Below, piece by piece: positions 42,231 through 54,982 of a stretch of DNA of 64,000 nt; position 1 is the stretch's first letter; every line of letters starts with the position of its first letter. The DNA comes from Sceloporus undulatus. Taxonomy: Eukaryota > Chordata > Lepidosauria > Squamata > Phrynosomatidae. Position numbers and translations under genes: made by a program. The stretch is from NCBI RefSeq assembly GCF_019175285.1, contig NC_056524.1:150731797-150795796 (forward strand), read 5' to 3'. The notes below the pieces were generated by a model that was not told the origin of the DNA, did no database searches, and saw only the letters and a list, made by a program, of their open reading frames with translations.

Positions 42231-43559
42231 GACAATACAGTCATCCCTTTCGATTCTTGGGGGATCCATTCTGGACCTCCCCATGAATCAGAATAATGTC
42301 AAATATTCAAAGCCCATTGGCTAAAATGGGCACACTCTCCTGTGTGTGGCACTGTGTGTGTGCCTCAGCCACATGTGCCATTTTGTCCCTCCCTGCTTGC
42401 CATCTGCAAAAGAGCGAGAACACACTCAAAGTCTGTGAACAGGGAGGGATTGAGTGTACTCTTGGCTATAGAGTTCTAGCCTGGAGTATCATCAACTCCT
42501 GTTTATTGAGTGGACAGGTAAGGCAGGCAGACTATATGTGCTACTTTTTGGTATGCTCTGGTAATGGAGAGGGGAAGTATTAGTCTCAGCTAGAGTAGAG
42601 CCATGGAATCAATAGAATTTATATAAATGTGTTGACTTATTGAGTTCCTATTATTCTGTTCTGGTTGGGTCTAAAATCTGGATTTAGTCTAGGGCAACAT
42701 CATGCAGATATTTAGACAATTGTCAATAAAAGTAATTGGACCTGAAATGGAAATCTCAGATTGGCCAGGAATCTTGCTCATTGGCAATGGCATTACGTAG
42801 GTGAAGGCCTTCTCAGAAACTCTTTATAAGTGATTTAAAAAGGCTTAACATCTTTTGTTAATCATTAGTGAAGTTGAAAATCAGGTCTGTTTACATTCAT
42901 GTTTGATGAAGGAAATTTTAGTGTGTTTGGTTGCTGTTATATTAATCATTAACATCAATGTTACAAGGTGTAGGATAGCCAGAGTAAATGGAATATAATA
43001 TTTTGGTTGCCAGTGTTGCCTAAAGTGGCACATTTTGTTTTGTTACTTCAAAAGTGCTCTTTTGAATTTTTGATTTACCTTCCACAACTTGGTAGTTTCC
43101 AGATGCTTACATATTCTACAATCTGATCGCTGATCCGGGAAAGGTGGGATTTGTAGTCCAACACATATGGAAAGTGCCAGGTTCTGGAAAGAAGTTCTAA
43201 AACATGGTATCTAACAATCCTCTTAATTTTTATCTGCTCTATCTCTTCACCCTACTTACCCTTTAGCAAGATATATGTATTCTTCTGTAACACCAGGGCT
43301 TACTTAAGAGCAAATGGCATAATATTTGTTTTTTGCTTGGAAATAGCGAGGGGGAGAGGAAGAGTCTGACAACATGGGACTGCCGAATATCAGAACTAAA
43401 TCTGGAGGAACTTATAGTATCTGAGGACTAATGGAAGAGCAACACAATTGGGAGCTTATTGACAGGGTTTCCTCACCAGTGAAAAGAGATGCTCTAACAA
43501 CACCTCAAAGCCAAAGCAGTGACAAGACGGAGATGATGTCATGCACTAAGTGCACTATT

Positions 43560-44350
43560 CTCCAACTTTAATATTGGTTTTAAAGCTTTGTGTGATAATC
43601 TTATAAGACTAACTGGTTTTTATTTTTACATGAACTTTCATGGATATAAAGTCACTTCTTCAAATACAGTACAGAGTGATGTAAAGCCATAGATAAACCT
43701 GTTACTTCCAGTTTCTGTGTCCTGATTATACAAATACCAACTGCATGACTGCAAGACCAAAGAATGGTCAGAGGACATGCTGGCATGAGAGTGGTTAATG
43801 GATGGAATTAAATTATTATGCTGCTACTACTACTACTACTACTAATAATAATAATATTTCTACCCTGCCTCTATAACAAGATTGATGTAAATGAAGAGGC
43901 ACAACATCTGACAGAGAGGGAGAGAAAAAAAGAATGTGGCAGCACCTTTAAGACTAACTAGTTTTTATTTTAGCATGAGCTTTTGTGGATATAAATCTAC
44001 TTATTCAGAGGCAATACTGAGTGGTATCAAGGCCTCAGGTTATTAAGCATATTTATACAGTTGTGAGAATGGGATAGACTGTAATAAGAACCAGAAAGAT
44101 TAAAATCATGTCCCTTGCATTAAATTTTCAAAGGGCTGGGAGACGTGATACAGGTCTTTCAGATCTTTACAGTGGTCAGTTAGTGTTGATATGTGAAAAC
44201 AATAAATCTGCTTACCAAATAAATCAGTTTCCTAGGGTTCAAAACTCTTTTAAAGGTGTTGCCACATTCCCCTTTTCCTCCCCCCCTTCCTCCTTTTTAT
44301 GCTGCAAGAGACTAACATGGCTACTTCTTTGAAAACATCTGACGGAGTAG
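43560..44350 (-). repeat. clustered retroelement-tail repeats and (CTA)n/(ATA)n microsatellite
   Basis: 43585-43690 and 43935-44015 share AAGACTAACTGGTTTTTATTTTTACATGAACTTTC-type sequence (given in part). 44250-44345 carries GTGTTGCCACATTCCCC and GCAAGAGACTAACATGGC. The triplet run is 43822-43858. Class not determined. Confidence 0.5.
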
Positions 44351-45002
44351 TTTCAGTCTGCCCACACAGCCATACTTTCAGGATTTGCATCCATACAAGT
44401 CCCCCAGGCTTAAATGTGATATCGTATGCCCCTTCTCTCTTTGAAATTTATCAGAAATATTTCCAACTTCTACTATAAAAGGCAAATCATGATAGGAAAA
44501 GAACACACTTCTCTTTATGTATTTCTGTTTAAAACATGGAACGCAGGCCGTCCTACTTGAGCCCTTCCTGCCCTTGGAAGAGGTCACTGATGAAACTAAG
44601 ATGTTGGATTTCACATCTGCTCTGCTGACAAGCAACCAAATGGGCCTTTTTGGACAGCAGAAGGCTATTTTGGCAGCTGTGACCTTTCTGCTCCCACCTC
44701 TCTGAACTCAGAGGGGAAGGACAGCGGAATGATGATTTTTGCTTTGCTGGTGGATGGGTCATATACCTGGCTGCCTACAAGTCTATTAACGGAAGGTTAT
44801 CATTTCAGTTCATTGCCCAGTTCTCCAACATAACCTTCTTCGATCAACAGCCTGATCTGCAGTTTTCTGCCTTTCGCTTGGCATAGCTGGGAAGTATTTA
44901 ACAAGCTGTAATTTGTTTGTGTGAGCTCGTTATCTTAAAGAGCACACTGTTAGAGGCATTGCAAGCCTGGCTGCAAAATAAATTTGAAGCTTCTAACAGA
45001 TG

Positions 45003-46200
45003 AGAATAGGGATGCAGCCTGTGTTAGATGGGGTTACACTCTCCCTGAAAATGCAGGTTTACAGTTTGGGGGTACTCCTGGATTCAGCCTGGAGCCCAGG
45101 TTTCAGCAGTGACCTGGAGTGCTTTTGCACTGTTAAACCTATAAGCTTTTCACGCAGCACTTGGAATGGGAATAGAACGGAATGGAACAGAGGGAAAATG
45201 TGTGGTACCCCATGGGAGAACACAGCTGATGCTGCCAGGAGTCCCCATGCCGTTCCCCACCCATTCTATTGCAGCCGATTTTGAAGGACGATTTTGAGCC
45301 ATTCTTCAAAATTGGCTGCCATGGAATGGCTGGGCAATGGCTTGGGGACTCCTGGTGGTGTTGGCGGCATTCTCCCATGCGGTAACACAGTTTCCGTTCC
45401 CATTCCTTCAAGTGCCATGCGATAAGCTTACCAGTGTGTCAACTTTGCCTGTTCCTGAAGAAGTCGGAACTAGCCACATTAACATAAGCCTTCATTGCAT
45501 CCTTTTTGGATTAGTGTAATGCACTTTAATAATAATAATAATAATAATTTGTTTTATTTATATACCGCTATTCCAAAGATCATAGCGGTGATCATAGCGG
45601 TGATCACTTTATGTGGGGCTGCCTTTGAAAAGTTCTCAGACATGTCAGTTGGACCAAAGAGCTGCAGCCAGATTGTAAACTGAGACTGGCTACAGGGAGC
45701 ACATGATTCCTTTGTCGCAACAGATTCTCTGGCTGCCAGTCTATTACCAGTCACAATTCAAAGGGCTGGTAATGACTTGCAAAACTTATACGACATGGGT
45801 CTAGGCTATTTGAAGGGCTGTATCTCCCTTTATGACTCCTTTACAGCTCTAGGATCATCTACAGAAGCCCTTTGCTCTGTCCCACCACCTTTCCAGGGTG
45901 GTTTGCTGGGGAGAAGGCTTTCTCCACAGTTGCTCCCAGACTTGGAACTCCTTACCTAGGAAGACCAGAACAGCCTCATCTGTGCTCTCCTTCCATTAGC
46001 AAGTTAAGATATTTGGCTTTTGGAAATTGACTGGGATGGGCTTTTAATGCTATGAAGTGCTGTTTTAAAGGTTCATATGTTGTATTTTAATATGTTGTAT
46101 TTTAATGTTTTTAATGCTTAATGTTTTAGGTTTATCAACTGTTTGTTTTTTAATTTTTATATTTTTACTTTTACTGAAGCTTTCCATTTTTCATTAAAAG
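45003..46200 (+). mobile_element. L2-type LINE fragment, split by a palindromic MITE
   Basis: 45010-45120 encodes VLDGVTLSLKMQVYSLGVLL (L2 ORF2). After the MITE, 45700-46000 holds the C-terminal coding region and 46000-46200 the 3' UTR. An (AAT)n run lies at 45529-45548. Confidence 0.75.
45140..45428. mobile_element. palindromic MITE inside L2
   Basis: ATAAGCTTTTCACGCAGCAC at the left is inverted relative to AAGTGCCATGCGATAAGCTTA at the right. The arms continue through GGAATGGGAATAG/CCGTTCCCATTCC to a centre near CTTCAAAATTGGC. It interrupts the L2 reading frame. Confidence 0.75.
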
Positions 46201-46594
46201 TTTTAAGATACATTGAAAAAGGACACACACGCCTCAGGCGCGCACTCCATTATGTCCCCTTCTGTTTGCCCCTCATGTATTTCTGAGTGGCGCGGACTCC
46301 AAGCCTGCACAAACGGAAGGGCGACTGTAGTCACTTGGACAAACATGGATGCACATTTCTCCACTTCCAACCTTCAATAGAAGTTTAGGAGTTGTTTTTT
46401 AAAAAATATATTGCAATTAGACACATAATAGTTTCTGATAATAATATCACTGAATCACAAAGAGACACAATTCAAACAAAACAAACAAGCTTCATTTATA
46501 TACCGCTTCATACCGCCTAAGCAGTGTCTAAGCGGTTTACAACTGTTACAATTCAGTTCCTGCGCTGTGTTACAACTGATTTCTTCTACCTTTA

Positions 46595-47203
46595 GTGCAT
46601 TTTTCAGCAGTGAGTATTATTATGACAACAAACCTTGAATCTTTTGTCACGGAGCAGCCCTCCTTCATAGAAGGAGCTGGGACTGGTGTGGAAGCTGGAA
46701 AGTTCATGGTCGATGACCTAGAAGGCCAGTTTCCTGAACTGTGCAAGTTGGTTCGATTTGTGATAGCTAGAGGTCGCAGAGACTACAGCGCGTGGTTGAA
46801 ATGCTTTTCATCACGAATGGACCATCCCAATAAGCTACTTTGGACATTCTGGGGTGCTTCATCTGGAAGACCACCAGCTAGACTCCCTGGAACGCCTCAA
46901 GATTATCTTACAACATGTCAACCAGGATGGACTGACACTCAAGGACAAAATCTACTGATATTCTTTGCTTCTCTGATATGTGATATCTTAGTTGACTTGT
47001 GGTATTGTGTGTTATGTGTCTGTCTCACCCTTTTGTTCACAGGTCACAGGATGACATCCCAGCCAGTGTGGCTCCACTTCCTGTTATTCCCAGGTCGAGC
47101 AGACTTTGGGGGGCGTGTTACATGTCTATTGATATTCTTTCTCTTCTACAGGATGACATCTCATCCAGTTTGGTCTCAACTTGCAGTCTCTTCCAAACCA
47201 TAA
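46595..47203 (+). other. unidentified 202-codon ORF
   Basis: The longest open frame in the window. The N-terminal half (MTTNLESFVTEQPSFIEGAG..., FMVDDLEGQFPELCKLVRF) is soluble-looking. The C-terminal half is strongly hydrophobic. Two similar segments (TCACAGGATGACATCCCAGCCAG near 47045 and TACAGGATGACATCTCATCCAG near 47148) form an imperfect direct repeat within it. It follows a LINE-tail-like TTTATATACCGCTTC sequence at 46495. No family recognised; mobile-element origin or a chance ORF are both possible. Confidence 0.25.
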
Positions 47204-47259
47204 TCCAAATCAGAATCGCGCCAATATAATCCGTTTTATCTGCCAAGTGGGAACACCCC

Positions 47260-48430
47260 CTAAGTGTCTGTGCTTTTACCAAATCAGTAACGGAAGAGGG
47301 CAATGGTGGTTTCCTTGGAACGTGAACTGGGAAGTTGTCAGACACTGGCATAAAAGGGAGAGAAAAGGAGCAGTGGAGGAGGAGGAGGAAATAACATTAG
47401 CTGCAACTCTGCCCTAAACTGAAAGACAAAGCAAAGACCAATATTTACCTCTCTGCCATCTAGTGCCTTCTTAAGACATGTGCTGTCTAATGGGGCAAAA
47501 TGCCCCATTAGTGCCATCAACAGAAGGTACCTATCTCTTTCCCGACAATCTGCTAGTGAGAGATGAAAAGTCAGGGAGGTATATGAGAGGCAAAGAGAGA
47601 GAAGAGCAATGGTCTTGAATATATTTGACTTAGGCCACATCCACTGCTGGCTTCATACTCAACCGATTACTCACAAGGGTTTGCAATCATCAATGGTGGG
47701 AGGGGAGCCTTTTATTCTTGAAATACATTAAATGTAATATGTGGAAATGTCACATGTAACTGGAACTAGAATTGTTATATTCCTTTGCTTCTAATGAGGA
47801 ACCTGGCAGAAAGGGTGTTGAAATAAATGGCTTCTCAGATTCCAAGATGTATTCCACCCAGGCAGCCATTTAGTTCTTCCTGAACTTGACCTGGCCACGA
47901 ATGCAGCTTTTTCAATAGCTCTTACATCTCAGCTCTGACAGGATTTTAGATCTGGATGCTCAGTTTTAAGAGTGTGATTCAGTGTAGAGCATATCTATGT
48001 GACAAAAGTTTAGAAACCATGACCTAAATCCAACTGGTTATCACAACTAGAATACACCTATTGGGTTGATGAAATTATTTACCCAAGTGCTGGCTTACAG
48101 TTTAGCAATTGATTCAACAGAGAAATGCTAGTTGGGACTAGCAATTGGATTTAGGCCAACATTTCCATAGTTATCAAAGTTTCCTCCAAAGCATCTTGGC
48201 AACTATTATGTGACAAAGGCATTGGCAAGTATGTCTGCATGTTTGTTTTAGAGAGCCCTTTCCATTTCCACACAGAACTACAATTTAAAAGGGTTCCTGT
48301 GGACAGGTAGCAGTTGTTAAAGGGAAGGGAAGGCCACGAGAGAGGGCTATGCATTTGAAACTTGGCATATTTTACAAGAGGACTAGATTCAAACCTTTGA
48401 ACATGCAGGTAGAATGAAAACAAAAAGAAT
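47260..48430. other. no supported feature
   Basis: Mixed sequence with short ORFs on both strands. A 100-codon minus ORF (47338-47640) is low-complexity Pro/Leu-rich and not convincing. Confidence 0.4.
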
Positions 48431-48436
48431 GGGAAA

Positions 48437-48628
48437 CTATAGTTTTCTGTGGGTTTTCCGAGCTATGTGGTTGCGTTCTGGAAGAACTTATTCCTGACAT
48501 TTCACCTGCATCTGTGGCTGGCATCTTCAGAGGGATGCCAGCCACAGATCTGAAGATGCAGGTGAAACATCAGGAATAAACTCTTCTAGAATGTGGCTAC
48601 ATAGCCCAGAAACCCACAGAAAGCTATA
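48437..48628. mobile_element. fold-back pair of Penelope-like termini with hammerhead-like core
   Basis: Two inverted arms meet near 48530. Each reads outward from CTGAAGATGCCAGCCACAGAT through GTGAAA..TCAGGAATAA and TCTAGAA to a CATAGC..ACCCACAGAAA end. CTGAAGA plus a GCCAGC stem plus GAAA fits the hammerhead core (CUGANGA...GAAA) described for Penelope-like element termini, here decayed. Confidence 0.65.
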
Positions 48629-49524
48629 GTTTCCATTTTTTTTTTTTGCTTGTACCTGCATATACGAAAGTTTGCATGTAAAATATGCTGAGTTTCCCTC
48701 TCAAGCCCTCCTTTGTGGCCTTCCCTTCCCTCTGGTCACATGTCATATTTCAAAAACTTGATTTCCAGCAATTTTCAGTGAGCTCTTTTTTTTCCCTTCA
48801 GGAGTTGTAATTGATGTGCTGAAGTGCTTTAGCAACATTATATTAGTTAAGCTTTAGAATCATTTGGTTGTAGTGCTAATATTCTTCTTTCCCTTTTTAA
48901 AAATCTCAGTTTGAATCTATGTCTTGAATACACTAGCTGTGTTTACTCGGTGGTCATTTTTATTGGTTTTGAGATAGTAGAAACACAGAAGGTAAGTAAC
49001 CATTACATGTCATTTGGGAAGACACTGAGTTAATTTAAACTTACCTGGGGAGCTGGTAATGTGAGGACCCTGCAGGAAATACTTTGGGACGGAATCATAT
49101 GGATCTCCAAAATAAAATCAGTCTGTATAGAAATAAAACCTGGCATTTCCTCTTTTCCCCCATCTGGAGGTGGCCAGTGAGGCAGAAAGTGCATTAGGGG
49201 AATGAGAAAACACTCTCAGACAGAAGAAAGTGCCAACCTTGTACAGCCTTAAAAAGCAAAAAGGCGGCACCTAGAAACCATTATTACCTCTCAGATGAAC
49301 CATTGCTTTTTCAGACAATGAGTAGTGAGGCATATTTGCGGTTCTAGACAGAAAGCTGAACATTTCAGCTTTTTGAAATCTGTGCCAAATTTATTGGGGG
49401 AGGCTGAAAATGAGTCTTCTACTCTAAAGTCCGACCAAGGTTTTAGAAGGTTTTGAAAGTTCTGTGTTGCTCATTGCTGCCACCTTCGGGAAATATGATG
49501 AACACTAATAACAACCCTTAACAT

Positions 49525-50058
49525 TCAGAGATATAGCTGTGTTAGTCTGTAGAATCAATATGTAGAGAGATCTTATAGCACCTTTGAGACTCTGAGGCAG
49601 TACAGACTGGCACTTTGTGCTGGCTTAACTGCATACTGGGGCTGAAGTAGGGCTGAGCGTTCACATGCTCCAAGCCCTTCTTTCTCCGCTGGGGTGCCAA
49701 CACCCATTTACACGAGGTGTGCCATGATGATGTGTGTCGTGTGCAGTGCCCAAATAGCACTGCACACATGGGGGGTCATAATGCAGTGCCATGGCACTTA
49801 TGGCACCCCTTATATGGCACAAAAAGAAGTGCACAGACCAGCATGTGGTTGCTGCAGCCTGCTTCCAGGGCTCAAAGGGGTGGCACTGAGCCATCTGTCT
49901 GTCGATCCCCTAACTGAAAGAAAAAAGATGGCAGCAGGAGCTTTTGTAGACTTAAGTCTACATCCTCACATAGTAGAATTAAGTCTACAAAAACCTCATG
50001 CTGCCAACTTCTTTCTTTCAGTTAATCTCTAAGATGCTGTAAGATCTCTCTACATACC
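49525..50058 (-). repeat. dispersed tail repeat, split by a MITE
   Basis: AGATATAGCTGTGTTAGTCTGTAG...TTATAGCACCTTTGAGAC (to 49590) continues after the insert with AACTGAAAGAAAAAAGATGGC and AACTTCTTTCTTTCAGTTAATC. Same family as the intron-1 array. Confidence 0.6.
49594..49910. mobile_element. PIF/Harbinger-like MITE (ACAGAC ends)
   Basis: GAGGCAGTACAGACTGGC at the left and CCATCTGTCTGTCGATCCCC at the right are roughly inverted. The interior has palindromic CACTGCACAC/GTGTGCAGTG arms. It sits inside the dispersed repeat at 49525-50058. Confidence 0.6.
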
Positions 50059-50923
50059 AGCTCTTAAAATTGTTGACCTGTCCTTCACCTGCGGGTCAAC
50101 ATGGCCAAATATATTTATCTCTCTCCTTTTCACCTAGCAATCTTTGTATTTCTTTTTCTACTAGTCTCCTTCTTTAACACACCACACTCAAAACAAAGAA
50201 AAAGAAACTAATGACAGTAGCACTGCTGAGGTGAGTGTGTGACCAGGCCAAGACCAAAGCAGATTGCTGTGTTTCACCCATTTTTGTACTGGCCCTGAGA
50301 GCAAATATAGGAGACAAATTAGTTATCACCTGAAAGCAGATGCATGGTGGGAATCTCATGTGACTGAGCTCCCAATACTTTTGTCATATAGTACAAAAAT
50401 AGTACATACAAAGCATTTGGAACTCTCCAAAGTTGTTATGTTGTTACAGTGGGGGCTTTCATGTCAACTAGATGGAGAATGCACTCCAGCATTTACTTTC
50501 AACTTTGAAAATGTTATCCATGGGGCTGTACTCTCTCTTCAAACTCTGAAGTGGAAGAGATTCACAAACACGCTAGTGGGAGAAAGCCAGCAGCTACCAC
50601 TGTATTATTAACTTCTAGCATGAAGGTGAGAAGGCACAATCAGGTACCTCACCCAAAAGGCTGAGCTTTTAAAAAAATGCCAAGAATATTGGGATGTTGT
50701 GAGACCAGTGGCAAGAGTAAATCTTAACTCCTTGAATGAAATGCCAGTTCTTAGGCCTCATGGGAATCCTACTACATGAAATACTGGGAGGCTCTGTTTC
50801 TCACTTCTTAGCATGTATGCAGCAGGCTGGAGGGGCAGGAAGATTATACTTATTGACTGAGGAAGAAGATGGATCTTTGTGCTTGCTTACTTTATTTACA
50901 TGCTTTTAAAAATGAGCTCTATG

Positions 50924-51647
50924 GACTTTTTCACACAAGGGAATGTATCACCATCCCAAAAGAAGAAGAAAGTGGGGTCAATGTGAAAATGCACAAAATT
51001 ACATACTAGCTCATCACACGCAATGCAGAATACAGCAACCATCCGAAAGAGAAAGCAATGCCAATGCAAATGAATTCATCAGATCAGTACGTACCCATCG
51101 GCTTCTTCCTTGCGAATTAGCATGTTTGCGCATATGCATGAAGGATAGGATCACGTCTAGATTTAACAGTTCCGGACCAAGGAATCCCTGAGTGACAAGT
51201 AGATAGAAATAAGGAGGAGGCAGAAAGCATGATTAGGCTCCTTGTTTTTATTCCCCCCCTCCTTCTCTAATGCCTCTGAAAATGGCTGCTTTCCTCTCTG
51301 CAGCCAAGGAGTACAGGAAAGAAATTGGCAACAAGGGAAAAGGCAACAAAGGATCATGGGAATTGTAATTTATTTGTAACGGGGGCAATCTCATGGCCGA
51401 ACTGGAGTAGCATTTCATACCAACGCAAATTCGAATTGACTGCAAATTCAGAATGGAAAAGGATTTACAAATGTGATTGTTTTCTGAATGCAGCTATTTT
51501 GGAGATGACTCGTGATTGCATTTGGATTGCCTTTCGGTTGCCTCCAATGTTGTTTGATATTCTCTTTTGAAATAATGTGAAATCCCATAGATGACCCCAG
51601 ACTGGCATTCAATTAACCTTCTAATTTTCATCATGTGAAAAAGTCCT
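50924..51647. mobile_element. TTATCACAYGGG-group non-autonomous transposon, 0.72 kb
   Basis: GGACTTTTTCACACAAGGG at the left and TCATGTGAAAAAGTCC at the right are inverted, flanked by TAT on both sides. The interior matches the element at 59388-60592 (CAATGCAAATGAATTCATCAGATC; GCGAATTAGCATG). Confidence 0.75.
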
Positions 51648-52019
51648 ATCTGAAAATGTCAGCAGGTAGGGCTAAACAAGCAAGTGTAACTTCAAGACCA
51701 ATTTCTTCTTTTCCAAAACTGCGGATAATGAGCCAGCTCTATGGGTCTTTACTAAATACCTAGCAGCCAAAGAATTGGCCCCTTAGAATACATACTGGAA
51801 GGTGTTGCTGTTTCCCCCTTCAATGAAGGGCATTAGAGACTTCAGGAACTGTTATGGCTTCTTCATCTTGCTGTAGCTGACACTCTTTCCCGCTCCTGCC
51901 TGCCCAGCTATGAGTACATTTTTACGGGTTGACAAAGGGAGATGAGGCTACCAAAAAAGAAAAAGGCAAAAGAAAAAGCCACTGCTGTTGGAATGGGGAT
52001 ATTCAGCCAGTTGAAAGGA

Positions 52020-52029
52020 NNNNNNNNNN
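52020..52029. other. assembly gap (10 N)
   Basis: Ten N characters. Confidence 0.99.
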
Positions 52030-52823
52030 GCTGCAGAACACCTGACACATCCCCAGGTTTCTAAAGCTCGCCCATTCTACATGGGTAACTGACAGCCCTT
52101 TCAAGGAAGAAGCTCCTGAGTACTTAATAATACAGAATTAACAACCTGACAATAGGCAAGGCACTTGCTCAGGCATTAGTAAGAAAACAGAGTGACACCT
52201 TACATGAAAAGCTACTTGAATGCCATTTAAACTTGTCACATTGCGGAAAATAGAGCTGCAAATTGATATAAAAAAATATAATCAGGGTTGTTCATTATGC
52301 AAGCTAAATGTCTAATTTTCTTAAATTGCATCCATTTTTCACATGTTAAAACAAGAGAGCTTCTTTGACTGAAGAAATAATGACAAAGAAGAAATCTGGA
52401 TGGCCTCTGCCAGTTAACCCACTCGGGACAATAAAGATGGTAAAAGTTAAGGCCTGTAGTACTTTTGTGGGGCTGGAGATTGCAACAAACCTGCTACTGT
52501 CTGCAGCATAGCAAATTATTTGAGCATATGATCAATTCCCCCCTTAGTTAATATATATCAATATACAGATTTCATAAGTTAATACTGAAATGTTTTCTAT
52601 GCCCATTGCAGGTTTTCCCCAGGAAGCTTTGATATTTGGCTCATGTACTTTCTGCACAATCAAGAAGTATTTCTCAAGACTGTTCTGCTGCAAACATGCC
52701 ACCTGCTTAGCTGCTTTTTGCTCTTGAAGGTGCTGCTCATAGTAAAATTTTGCCTCTCAGTCTAAACACAGAATTGTAGTATAACACATTAAAAGGATAG
52801 TTTAACAAATTCTTCTCTGATTC

Positions 52824-54226
52824 TTGGAGGACAGGAAAGGTTCTAGTAGATTGGAGGAGGGCAAATGTTGTTCCCATCTTCAAAAAGAGCAAAAAAGAGA
52901 ACTCAAACAATTACTGATGATCAGTCAGTTTGACTTTGATAATAGGAAAGGTTCTAGAATAGATAATCTAATGTGCATACTTAGAAAGAATTGCTGTGAT
53001 TGCTATGAGCCCGCAAAAGTATCTCAAAAACAAGTCATGCCAAATTAATTCTCTTTCTCTCCCTCTTTCACACACTCTTTTTGAATCATTACAAGCTTGA
53101 TAGATTAGGAAGTGCTACAGATGCAATATATCTTGATTTTAGTAAGGATTTTGACAAGGATCCCCATTATTACAGGCAAACTAATGAACTATGGGGTAGA
53201 CAATAGTACAGTTAGGTGGATCTGTAACTGGTTGACAGACCAAACTCAGAGAGTATTCACCAATGGTTGTTCTTCATCCTGGAGAGGAATGATTTAGGGT
53301 TCTCTCCTGAGGTCTGGTGTAGTTTAACATCTTTATAAATGATCTAGAATATGGCATAGAAGAAATGGTTGTCAAGTTTGTTGACAACACCAAATTATGG
53401 GAGATGGGTATTTAATATCCCAGAGGACAGGAACAGAATACAAAATGACCTTGACAGATTGGATATCTGGACTAAAACTAATGAAATGTATTTCAGCAGG
53501 GATAAAAATAAGGTAGTACATTTAGGCAGGAAAAATGAAATGCATATATAAGATGGGTAATACTTGGCTTGAAAACAATACATGTGACAATGACCTAGGG
53601 GTCTTGGTAGACCATACCCTAAACATGCGTATGAGGCAGCAACCAAAAAAGCCAATGCAATTCTGGGCTGCATCAACAGAACTATAGTGTCCCAATCGAG
53701 TGAACATTAGTGTTATTCTGTTTTGCTTTGGTCAGGTCTTACATGGAATACTGTGCCCAGTTCTGGCCACCATAATTCAAGAAGATTATTGACAAATTGG
53801 AATGTGTCCAGAGAAGGGCTACCAACATGATCAGTTGTCAAGAAACCAAGCCTTATGAGGAAGGATTGAAGGAGCTGGGTATATTTAGTTTGGAGAATAA
53901 AAAAACGAGAGGTGACATGATAGCTACATCTAAATATCTGAAGTGATCCCATGTAGATGGACCTCACTTGTTTTCTGCTGCTCCAGAGATTTAAACATGC
54001 ACAAACGGATTCAAATTAGAAGAAAAGAGATTCCACCTAAACATCAGAAATAATCTTTTTCCTGTAGGAGATGTATAACAGTAGAATAGATTGTCTTGGA
54101 GAAAACAGAGTTTGGATGGGCATCTTTATGGAGTGCTTAATTGTGTATTCCTGCATGGGAGGGGATTGAACTGGATGGCCCTTATGATCCCTTCCAACTC
54201 TATGTTTCTGTGATTCTATATACATT
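52824..54226 (+). mobile_element. CR1 LINE, long degraded fragment
   Basis: The order of coding traces follows CR1 ORF2: KLMNYGVDNSTVRWICNWL (near 53185), the reverse-transcriptase FVDNT region near 53380, then GAATACTGTGCCCAGTTCTGG and the FSLENKKTRGDMI region near 53885. It ends in TCTATGTTTCTGTGATTCTAT at 54199-54219. Frames are disrupted in several places, so this is an old copy. Confidence 0.88.
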
Positions 54227-54384
54227 GCAAGATGAATCAGTTGGTCTAGCAGAATAAAGCAGCTTCAATAAATATTTGTCAATTTATTATCCTCATGACT
54301 TTTTCTCTCATCTTTCCATGCAGTTTGATAAGGTGAGGAAGAGGGTAAATGCAGCCAGATACAGAAGGAGGACATATCTAAAAG

Positions 54385-54668
54385 CTTGTTTTCTGCTGCT
54401 CCAGAGAACAGGACCCGGAACAATGGATGCAAGCTGCAGGAAAAGAGATTCCACCTGAACATTAGGAGGAACTTCCTGACAGTAAGGGCTGTTTGACAGT
54501 GGAATGCACTCCCTCGGAGGGTGATAGAGTCTCCTTCCTTGGAGGTCTTTAAACAGAGGCTGGATGGCCATCTGTCAGGGATGCTTTGATTTGGTTTTCC
54601 TACATGGCAGGGGGTTGGACTGGATTGCCCTGGTGGTCTCTTCCAGCTCTATGATTCTATGATTCTAA
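54385..54668 (+). mobile_element. CR1 LINE 3' fragment, younger
   Basis: Clean 3' end: AGATTCCACCTGAACATTAGG, GGAGTCTCC-type region, GGTTGGACTGGATTGCCC, then repeated ATGATTCT at 54650-54666. It lies close behind the older CR1 copy in the same orientation. Confidence 0.88.
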
Positions 54669-54982
54669 AAGACTCATTTTTGTGTTTATGTGCTTATGCA
54701 AGCCTTACCTGACCTAAATTGTTTCAATTCACATACGCATGTTATTACTTTTAAATAAATTTGCTGAACCATGTTGAACTGCTGTTCTTTTTTTGTGATG
54801 CAGGAATTAATACTCTATCCATGTTATTTCTATCTCTGGTACCAAAATTTCTATTAAAGAATAATTCCCAGGAACACATCTACTTCATTAACTCGGGCAT
54901 AGCTGTTTACTGGTTTGCCATGAGAAACCTGCTGTTCTGCAATGAGACATATGTTAGATACATAAAGCTTCCTTTGAGCATA

